A DNA stretch of 5,037 nt from positions 1 through 5,037 of the forward strand of contig JAOUDU010000258.1 in the NCBI GenBank assembly GCA_029859085.1. The letters are read 5' to 3'. The translations under genes and the position numbers were made by a program. This DNA comes from Gammaproteobacteria bacterium. Its GTDB lineage: Bacteria > Pseudomonadota > Gammaproteobacteria > Pseudomonadales > Halieaceae. Positions within the stretch are counted from its first letter, which is position 1, and every line of letters starts with the position of its first letter. The notes under the pieces were generated by a model. The model searched no databases and had not been told where the DNA came from. It saw only the letters and a program-made list of their open reading frames with translations. Below are positions 1 to 5,037 of this stretch, one piece after another.

Positions 1-1548
1 GAAATACTTGCCGATCGAGTCCCTGAACCGGTACACCACGTCCTGGGGATCTTCATACTCCGCGGCCTGTTCCAGCGTGACTTCGCGACTGAATTTGAGG
101 TCGTTCTCCAGAAACAGCAGTCGCAGTCGCTGTGACAGCTCCGCCTGTTCGAACACGACGGCGGTTTCGCTGTTCAGCTTTTCACTGCGCGGATCGAGGT
201 TGTAGGAACCGACCAGGCTGCGCCGGCCGTCAACGACGGCGAACTTGGAGTGCATCGTGCCCTGGCTGCGGGCGGGTTCATCCGCGGCCTGGCCAACCCA
301 TTCCCAGATCCGTATGCCCGCCTCCGGGTTGTCACAGGCCTGGACTTCCGGCTTCGAATTGATCGCCAGCAGGGATTTGTAATACCCCCGCCCCACCATG
401 CTGATTTCGGGTAAATCGTTGGTCTCGGGGCTATTGGAAATAAGCCTGATGGCAACGCAGCGCCCGGCGGCGTCTTCCAGGGCGCGACTGACGGATGGTG
501 TCGGGACGAAGTAGGCGTTGGCGATGAGAATTTCCTCGTCGGCATGCTCGATCATTTTCAAATAGGCCTGCTGGATATAGGTCTCCTTGAGCCGGGGGCG
601 ATTCTGGAGGAACCTGCAGCGCGCGGGGCGAAAATCGAGCAGGGGTTGCCGCGCTTCCAGTGCCGCCACGCGCTCGACGAGTTCGGGGCGGGTGGAATAG
701 GGTATGGGCACCTTGCCGGTGGTATCCAGTACCCGCCGGGTGGCGTCCCAGTAGAGGTTGGTATTGAAGATGCCCCGGGATTCCTTTATGTCGACAAAAT
801 AGTCGAAGTTGCGGTCAAAGGCCGCGACCAGGTCGCTGATGATGTTCCCTTTCAGGACCACGTCCTGGTCGCGCCAGTATGCGTCCGGATCCCCGGGATC
901 CACCCGAAAATACTCATTGCCGATGTTGAGCCCACCGGCCACGGCAATCGCATGATCGGTTTCACCGTCGATGATCCACATCTTTTCATGGTAGCGGTTG
1001 TCGATGCCGCTGCTGTCGTAATGCGGGGTCAGGTGGGGAACGGCCACTTCATTGATCCACTGCAGCGCGAGGGCCTCGTAGCCTTCCACCTCGATGCCAT
1101 TCTGCTTGAGGTCGAACAGCATCCACTGGGTCTGCAGCCAGGGGTTGGAAAAGGCGTCCACGATCACGCGCACATCCAGCCCCTCGGCCCGCTTCTGCTT
1201 GAGCACCTCGGCGATACGCAGGCCCGCCTCATCTCCCTTGAACAGCAGGGCTTGTATACGAATGGACTTGCTGGCGTTGCGCAGGGACTCCATGCGGACC
1301 GCGAAGGAGTCCTCGCCGCCTTCGAGGACGGCTATGCTGCAGTCGTCCGGCGTTCGCGCGGGGAACAAACCGTCCAGCCCGACATCTTCATAGGGGCTGC
1401 CGATAAACTGGCTGTCGGGCCCGAGCACGGGTGTGGCATCGGCTGTTGCGAGCATCTGGTCCAGCGGCGGCTCGCGCAGGCCGGGATCACCGGCACAGCC
1501 GGCCAGCAGCGCAAACAGGATAAATGGCGTTACCTTCATCGGTTTCAT
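1..1548 (-). CDS. Phospholipase D / cardiolipin synthase-like lipoprotein (ClsC-like), 3' end cut by window edge
   Basis: The frame is open for 516 codons from ATG 1548 to the left edge with no stop, so the C-terminus is missing, probably by only a few to some tens of residues given family lengths near 470-550. Residues 1-18 are a lipoprotein signal with lipobox LAGC (Cys18); Ala at +2 suggests the outer membrane. Two HKD half-sites follow, as in the phospholipase D superfamily: YHEKMWIID (His187, Lys189, Asp194) with GGLNIGNEYF (205-214), and MHSKFAVVD (His433, Lys435, Asp440) with GSYNLDPRS (447-455). Such enzymes form a phospho-histidine intermediate and hydrolyse or transfer phosphatidyl groups. 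The GGxNIGxEYF and GSxNLDPRS signatures resemble ClsC (YmdC) of E. coli, but synthase versus phospholipase activity cannot be told from sequence. Beyond Cys18 there are four cysteines (70, 311, 364, 405) that could form disulfides. The start lacks a clear Shine-Dalgarno; Met4 (ATG at 1539) is an alternative. It lies 48 bases after the lipase gene and is probably co-transcribed with it. Confidence 0.93.
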   Translation of the reverse strand, partial: MKPMKVTPFILFALLAGCAGDPGLREPPLDQMLATADATPVLGPDSQFIGSPYEDVGLDGLFPARTPDDCSIAVLEGGEDSFAVRMESLRNASKSIRIQALLFKGDEAGLRIAEVLKQKRAEGLDVRVIVDAFSNPWLQTQWMLFDLKQNGIEVEGYEALALQWINEVAVPHLTPHYDSSGIDNRYHEKMWIIDGETDHAIAVAGGLNIGNEYFRVDPGDPDAYWRDQDVVLKGNIISDLVAAFDRNFDYFVDIKESRGIFNTNLYWDATRRVLDTTGKVPIPYSTRPELVERVAALEARQPLLDFRPARCRFLQNRPRLKETYIQQAYLKMIEHADEEILIANAYFVPTPSVSRALEDAAGRCVAIRLISNSPETNDLPEISMVGRGYYKSLLAINSKPEVQACDNPEAGIRIWEWVGQAADEPARSQGTMHSKFAVVDGRRSLVGSYNLDPRSEKLNSETAVVFEQAELSQRLRLLFLENDLKFSREVTLEQAAEYEDPQDVVYRFRDSIGKYF

Positions 1549-1567
1549 TAACACACCGGACGTTCCC

Positions 1568-1587
1568 GGCGGGTATGGCAACCCGCC
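1568..1587 (-). repeat. Perfect 7-bp hairpin between the lipase and phospholipase D-like genes
   Basis: On the minus strand GGCGGGT-TGCCAT-ACCCGCC forms a perfect 7-bp GC-rich stem with a 6-base loop, 9 bases after the lipase stop codon and 19 bases before the next ATG. No T-run follows on either strand, so it is not a classical terminator. It could stabilise the 3' end of the upstream message, slow ribosome entry to the next gene, or be a copy of a dispersed palindrome. No other copy is present in this window. Confidence 0.5.
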
Positions 1588-1596
1588 TGCAGTGAC

Positions 1597-2394
1597 TCAG
1601 GGCGCATAGAACGGCGGGGACTGTCGTTTGAACACGCCGTGCTCCAGGAAAAATACCACCTGCTCGGCCACGTCGTCGTCCCACATCATAAAGGTGTGAC
1701 TGACAGGCAGCTCGAGAAAGTCGCTCATTCCCGGCACCAGGGTTTCGCTGACGGCCACCGTGCCGTCCCCCAGCCCTTCCGGCTGACCCGGAAGAAACGG
1801 CAGGCTATTGAGCGTGCCGGCGATCACCCCGAGCTCGAAGCTCACCCGCCCCAGCTGGCGCGGGACCGAGTCAGCGGAGACACCCAGTTGGGCGACCGCG
1901 CGGGGCAGGAACGGCTGGAGCACCGCCAGGGATTCCGCGTAGTCCGCCAGCTGGCTGCCCCGGTTGGGTGGCCCCAGCATCACGACCCGCCGCAGACCGG
2001 GGATATCGTGTTGCGCCAGGTACTGCCTGACCAGGATGCCGCCCAGGGAGTGGGTTACGAAATCCACCCGGTCGAGATGCAGCGCCGCGCAGCCGGCCAG
2101 ACCGTCATCCACCGCTATCGCGGACAATTCCTGCACAGGGTGCGTAAGCGAGGGGTATGTGATGTTCACCACGCCGTAGCCGGCGTCCTCCAGCCGCCAC
2201 TGCAGGGCCTTCATCGACAGCGAGGTACGCCACAGTCCATGCAGCAACACCACGCAGGTCGCCGCCGGCCCAGGGCTTTGCGCCCGGGTGCAGGCGGATG
2301 CGAGGGCAAGGCTGAGCAGCAACACGAGCCCCGTCGCTGTACGCCGGCTTTTCGGCAGGTATGGCATGGCTGTCCCAGCGGGTACCCGGTACAA
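1597..2394 (-). CDS. Exported alpha/beta-hydrolase, lipase/esterase type
   Basis: A 265-residue serine hydrolase, predicted to cleave an ester or lipid outside the cytoplasm; the substrate cannot be read from the sequence. Residues 11-34 form a signal peptide: basic KSRR, then the hydrophobic run GLVLLLSLALASA, then Cys35. ASA-Cys fits a relaxed lipobox, so it may be a lipoprotein, but cleavage by signal peptidase I near ASA or TRA is equally possible. The alpha/beta fold shows the oxyanion LHGL (51-54), nucleophile elbow THSLGG with Ser116, the LGPPNRGS segment (140-147) typical of PGAP1-like and related lipases, Asp210 in GDGTV and His233 in VSHTF, a complete triad. There is no obvious large lid. 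The TTG start at 2394 is chosen for its strong Shine-Dalgarno; ATG at 2367 (residue 10) is the alternative and gives a more conventional signal peptide. The gene follows lon by 117 bases and precedes the phospholipase D-like gene by 48 bases, so it probably shares a transcript with the latter. Confidence 0.9.
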   Translation of the reverse strand: MYRVPAGTAMPYLPKSRRTATGLVLLLSLALASACTRAQSPGPAATCVVLLHGLWRTSLSMKALQWRLEDAGYGVVNITYPSLTHPVQELSAIAVDDGLAGCAALHLDRVDFVTHSLGGILVRQYLAQHDIPGLRRVVMLGPPNRGSQLADYAESLAVLQPFLPRAVAQLGVSADSVPRQLGRVSFELGVIAGTLNSLPFLPGQPEGLGDGTVAVSETLVPGMSDFLELPVSHTFMMWDDDVAEQVVFFLEHGVFKRQSPPFYAP

Positions 2395-2400
2395 GTCGAT

Positions 2401-2410
2401 CTCACCCCCC
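2401..2410 (-). promoter_or_regulatory. Strong Shine-Dalgarno sequence favouring a TTG start of the lipase gene
   Basis: AGGGGGGTGA on the minus strand (overlapping these coordinates) matches the extended anti-16S pairing sequence AAGGAGGTGA at 8 of 10 positions. GGTGAG ends 6 bases before the TTG at 2394. It is more than 30 bases from the in-frame ATG at 2367, too far to serve that codon. The ATG has only a weaker GGGA 5 bases ahead of it. Confidence 0.5.
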
Positions 2411-2432
2411 TGAAGGGTAATGCGCAGCGCTG

Positions 2433-2461
2433 ATAGTAAACGCGACCATCAAGACCGCCAA
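2433..2461 (-). promoter_or_regulatory. Possible sigma-70 promoter for the lipase gene
   Basis: On the minus strand TTGGCG (2456-2461, 4 of 6 to TTGACA) is followed after exactly 17 bases by TACTAT (2433-2438, 4 of 6 to TATAAT). Transcription would begin near 2426, about 30 bases before the TTG start at 2394. Spacing is optimal but both boxes are only moderate, so this could be chance. The -35 box lies within a perfect 14-base inverted repeat, which would allow repression there. Confidence 0.35.
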
Positions 2462-2482
2462 GGCGGTGCGCCAACAGCACCG
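2454..2482 (-). repeat. Two overlapping, mutually exclusive inverted repeats between lon and the lipase gene
   Basis: On the minus strand CGGTGC-N7-GCACCG (2482-2464) overlaps ACCGCC-TT-GGCGGT (2467-2454), sharing the ACCG segment, so RNA could form only one hairpin at a time. The second would fold as a 5-bp stem with a CUUG loop. Neither is followed by a U-run (the next bases are CUUGAUGG), so this is not a classical intrinsic terminator. It starts about 30 bases after the lon stop codon. It could be a weak or Rho-assisted terminator, or a protein-binding palindrome, because the possible -35 box of the lipase gene lies inside it. Confidence 0.4.
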
Positions 2483-2511
2483 GACGCAACCCACCCGCTC
2501 ATGGAGCTCGT

Positions 2512-4935
2512 CTAGTGCAGGGACTTGTCCACCTGGTGGTCCTGGAACACGCACTCGAACACCTCGCGGAAGGTGCGGGCGAAGTGGACGTTGATGCCCT
2601 CGCGCAGGTAGCCCGGCAACTCCTCGAAATCCCGGCGGTTGGCGTGGGGCAGGATCAGTTCCATGATCTTGCTGCGCCGGGCCGCTATCACCTTTTCCCT
2701 GATGCCACCGACCGGCAGCACCTGGCCGGTGAGGGTCAGCTCGCCGGTCATCGCCAGGGGCCGCTTGATGCGCTCCTTGCGGGCCAGCGACACCAGCGCC
2801 GTGGCGATGGTGATGCCGGCGCTGGGGCCGTCCTTGGGGGTCGCGCCCTCGGGCACATGCAGGTGCACCATGCTGATGTCGAAGAAATCCGGGTGGCAGC
2901 GGTAGTCCTTCAAATGCGCCGACACATAGCTGTAGGCGATTTCCGCCGACTCGCGCATCACCTCGCCCAGCTTGCCCGTCATCTTGAAACCGCGGTTCAG
3001 GGTGTGGATCTGGGATGACTCGATGGCCAGGGTGGCGCCGCCCATCGCGGTCCAGGCCAGGCCAGTGGCCACGCCAAGGCCCCGCAGGGGCTTGTCCGGC
3101 TGGAACGGCGGCTTGCCCAGCAGGTCGTCGATATCCTTCTTGCCGATGCGCTGCTTGTCCTCGCCCTTGTCCAGCATACGCACGATCGACTTGCGCATGA
3201 TCCGCGCCAGCTGTTTTTCCAGGGTCCGCACCCCCGCCTCACGGCAGTAGGAATCGATCACGTACTTCAGGGCCGGCTCGTTGATCTTGAGCTGCTCATC
3301 GTTGAGCCCGTGGCGCTCCAGCTGGCGCGGCCACAGGTGGTTCTTGCCGATCGCCAGCTTTTCCTCCGCCACGTAACCCGACAGGCGCAGGGTTTCCATC
3401 CGGTCCAGCAGGGGCCCGGGGATGGTATCCAGCTGGTTGGCGGTGCAGATGAACAGCACCTTGGACAGGTCCACCCGCAGGTCCAGGTAGTGGTCCAGGA
3501 ATTCGCTGTTCTGTTCCGGGTCCAGCACCTCCAGCAGGGCCGAGGCCGGGTCGCCGTGGTAGGAGGCCCCGATCTTGTCGATCTCGTCCAGCATGATCAC
3601 CGGGTTGGACACTTTCACTTCCTTCAGCGCCTGCACGAACTTGCCGGGCATGGCGCCGATATAGGTGCGCCGGTGGCCCTTGATTTCCGCCTCGTCGCGC
3701 ATGCCCCCCAGGCTGAAGCGGTAGAACTCACGCCCCAGCGCATCCGCCACCGAGCGGCCGATGCTGGTCTTGCCCACGCCCGGCGGACCCACCAGCAACA
3801 GGATGGAGCCGGAGATCTCGCCCTTGAAAGATCCCACCGCCAGGAATTCGAGGATGCGATCCTTTACATCCTCAAGCCCCTCGTGGTGCTCGTTCAGTAC
3901 CTTGCGGGCGTGTTTCAGGTCGAGCTGGTCCGTGGTGTGCACGCCCCAGGGCACCGAGGTGGCCCAGTCCAGGTAGTTGCGGGTCACGCCGTACTCCGGG
4001 GAACCTGTCTCCAGCACCGAGAGCTTGCGCATTTCTTCGTCGATCCGCCGCTGCGCCGCCGGTGGCAGCGTGAGGTCGCGGATGCGCTCCTCGAACATCT
4101 CCACATCGGTGGTGCGATCGTCCTTGGAGATGCCCAGTTCCTTCTGGATGATCTTCATCTGCTCGCGCAGGAAAAACTCGCGCTGCTGGGACGAGACCTT
4201 CTCGTTCACCTGGCTGGTGATCTGGCTCTGCAGCTGGGCGACCTCACGCTCCTTGCGCAGCAGCGTGAGCACTTTCTCCATGCGCGACACCAGCGGCAGG
4301 GTGTCCATGATTTCCTGCAGCTGGTCGCCCGAGGCCGTGGTCAGCGCGGCGGAGAAATCCGCCAGCAGGCTGGGCTGGGTCGGACTGAAATTGGCCAGGT
4401 ACTGCTTCAGCTCCTCGCTGTAGAGCGGGTTGAGGGGCAGCAGCTCCTTGATTTCCTTGATCAGGGCCATCGCGTAGGCCTTGACTTCGTCCGACCCCTT
4501 GTCCCCCTGGCTGCGCGGATACTCCACCTGCACCAGGTAGGGGGGCTTGTCGCTGAGCCAGCGCACGATCCGGAAACGTTTCACGCCCTGGGCCAGGAAC
4601 TGGCCCCGCTGCTCAGCCAGGGGCGGGCGATGCAGGCGGACCACGCAGCCGATATCGGGGAACTGGCGCGCCTCGACCCTGGCGGGATCGGGCTCGTTGA
4701 CGTAGGACAGGCCGATCAGGCCGTGCCCCGCCCTGGCCACGGCCTCCAGGGTCGAACCCCACTGCTCCGGGTTGATACCCACCGGCTGGACCTGACCGGG
4801 GAAGAAGGGCCGCTGCGGTATCGGCATGAGGCACAGCGTTTCCGGCAGCACATCATCCGCCACCGCCGGGGTTTTTGCGCCGGATTCGGGGGATACGATC
4901 TCTGCATCAGCTGCTTCATCGCGCTCACTCTTCAT
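2512..4935 (-). CDS. lon: ATP-dependent Lon-family protease (LonA type, resembling the second Lon/AsrA of pseudomonads)
   Basis: Complete 807-residue cytoplasmic AAA+ serine protease that unfolds and degrades damaged or short-lived regulatory proteins as a hexamer. Residues 1-30 are an acidic, probably disordered leader; about 33-225 form the Lon N-terminal substrate-binding domain; about 226-300 are a charged helical coiled-coil. The AAA+ module has Walker A GPPGVGKT (383-390), Walker B IMLDEID (447-453), the TYIGAMPG pore loop (Tyr425), sensor-1 Asn500, arginine finger Arg512 and probable sensor-2 Arg570. The protease domain has PKDGPSAG with nucleophile Ser705 and partner Lys748 in GGIREK, 43 residues apart as in E. 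coli Lon (Ser679/Lys722). It is slightly longer than E. coli Lon (784). The N-terminal [18 protein letters not shown] stretch recalls the Pseudomonas PA0779/AsrA paralog. The usual clpX and hupB neighbours are absent: a lipase gene follows instead of hupB. The ATG start is supported by AAGG 8 bases upstream and a sigma-32-like promoter. Family assignment is certain; the paralog assignment is from memory of related sequences. Confidence 0.97.
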   Translation of the reverse strand: MKSERDEAADAEIVSPESGAKTPAVADDVLPETLCLMPIPQRPFFPGQVQPVGINPEQWGSTLEAVARAGHGLIGLSYVNEPDPARVEARQFPDIGCVVRLHRPPLAEQRGQFLAQGVKRFRIVRWLSDKPPYLVQVEYPRSQGDKGSDEVKAYAMALIKEIKELLPLNPLYSEELKQYLANFSPTQPSLLADFSAALTTASGDQLQEIMDTLPLVSRMEKVLTLLRKEREVAQLQSQITSQVNEKVSSQQREFFLREQMKIIQKELGISKDDRTTDVEMFEERIRDLTLPPAAQRRIDEEMRKLSVLETGSPEYGVTRNYLDWATSVPWGVHTTDQLDLKHARKVLNEHHEGLEDVKDRILEFLAVGSFKGEISGSILLLVGPPGVGKTSIGRSVADALGREFYRFSLGGMRDEAEIKGHRRTYIGAMPGKFVQALKEVKVSNPVIMLDEIDKIGASYHGDPASALLEVLDPEQNSEFLDHYLDLRVDLSKVLFICTANQLDTIPGPLLDRMETLRLSGYVAEEKLAIGKNHLWPRQLERHGLNDEQLKINEPALKYVIDSYCREAGVRTLEKQLARIMRKSIVRMLDKGEDKQRIGKKDIDDLLGKPPFQPDKPLRGLGVATGLAWTAMGGATLAIESSQIHTLNRGFKMTGKLGEVMRESAEIAYSYVSAHLKDYRCHPDFFDISMVHLHVPEGATPKDGPSAGITIATALVSLARKERIKRPLAMTGELTLTGQVLPVGGIREKVIAARRSKIMELILPHANRRDFEELPGYLREGINVHFARTFREVFECVFQDHQVDKSLH

Positions 4936-4943
4936 TTTTCAGG

Positions 4944-4947
4944 CCTT
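4944..4947 (-). promoter_or_regulatory. Ribosome binding site of the Lon gene
   Basis: AAGG on the minus strand lies 8 bases before the ATG at 4935, which is a normal spacing. It supports this start over the next in-frame methionine (residue 37), which lies inside the conserved N-terminal domain. Confidence 0.6.
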
Positions 4948-4972
4948 GGTTGCCAAATGGGTCAATCGTTCC

Positions 4973-5001
4973 TATATAAGGGCCGGCGGGGGTTTTTCAA
5001 G
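4973..5001 (-). promoter_or_regulatory. Putative sigma-32 (RpoH) heat-shock promoter of the Lon gene
   Basis: Read on the minus strand, a -35 box CTTGAAA (4995-5001) matches the sigma-32 consensus exactly. After 13 bases comes CCTTATATA (4973-4981), which matches 7 of 9 positions of CCCCATATA, the -10 box I recall for E. coli lon. Transcription would start near 4967, leaving a 5' leader of about 30 bases before the ATG at 4935. Heat induction fits known lon genes and the PA0779/AsrA paralog. The same bases could also serve sigma-70 (TTGAAA, 16 bases, TATATA, 4 of 6 in the -10), so overlapping use by both factors is possible. Confidence 0.65.
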
Positions 5002-5037
5002 CAGCCCCGGGGCAGATCCCGTTCACCCGCAGGCATT

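Noticed and set aside
174..545. Short minus-strand open frame inside the phospholipase D-like gene, raising the idea of a broken gene
   Set aside because: Codon-by-codon reading shows the correct minus-strand frame is open without interruption from 1548 to base 1 and contains the second HKD motif, so the gene is not disrupted; the short frame is a different reading frame.
544..1551. Long plus-strand open frame (335 codons) antisense to the phospholipase D-like gene
   Set aside because: The minus-strand frame carries a lipoprotein signal and two HKD motifs; the plus-strand translation shows no recognisable domain and is explained by GC-rich third positions leaving the opposite strand open.
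1332..1684. Short minus-strand frames around the start of the phospholipase D-like gene
   Set aside because: They are out of frame with the two well-supported genes and overlap the lipobox-coding region; there is no sign of a frameshift.
2382..2389. GGGTACCC palindrome at the start of the lipase gene
   Set aside because: Only 8 bases, within coding sequence, with no supporting partner element.
1639..2433. Plus-strand open frame (264 codons) antisense to the lipase gene
   Set aside because: Its translation is rich in His, Gln and Arg with no domain, typical of an antisense shadow; the minus-strand lipase has a complete catalytic triad.
2515..3018. Plus-strand open frame antisense to the 3' end of lon
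   Set aside because: It covers the highly conserved Lon protease domain on the other strand and has no features of its own.
5004..5013. Perfect 10-base palindrome GCCCCGGGGC just upstream of the lon promoter
   Set aside because: It could be an operator, but such short GC-only palindromes arise often by chance in GC-rich DNA and it lies next to the window edge with no further context.

Overview
This window reads as chromosomal DNA from a GC-rich gammaproteobacterium. The best guess is the Pseudomonas, Marinobacter or Halieaceae part of that class. The guess rests on the type of Lon protease, the GC-rich codon use and the lipoprotein signals; there is no rRNA or other marker gene to confirm it. 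All three real genes lie on the minus strand, so the biological order runs from high to low coordinates. There are no mobile elements, tRNAs, CRISPR arrays or prophage genes.

Layout in the direction of transcription: (1) 5002-5037 is a short upstream flank with no gene. (2) 4973-5001 holds a sequence closely resembling a heat-shock (sigma-32) promoter. (3) 4935-2512 is a complete ATP-dependent Lon-family protease of 807 residues with all catalytic residues. It resembles the second Lon of pseudomonads (PA0779/AsrA) more than the housekeeping Lon. (4) 2511-2395 is a 117-base gap with two overlapping inverted repeats and a possible sigma-70 promoter. (5) 2394-1597 is a small exported alpha/beta-hydrolase (lipase/esterase type) with an intact Ser-Asp-His triad and probably a TTG start. 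(6) 1596-1549 is a 48-base gap with a perfect 7-bp hairpin. (7) 1548 to the left edge is a lipoprotein of the phospholipase D/cardiolipin-synthase (ClsC-like) superfamily. It has both HKD motifs, and its frame is open for 516 codons until the window cuts it off.

How they may work together: the protease acts on damaged or regulatory proteins in the cytoplasm and is probably induced by heat. The other two enzymes are predicted to act on lipids or esters in the envelope, and may share a transcript because they are close and co-oriented. Linking all three to a common membrane or heat-stress response is inference from position only. Overall the region looks like ordinary core or near-core genome. 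I found no convincing new system; the points worth a second look are regulatory elements and the Lon paralogy.
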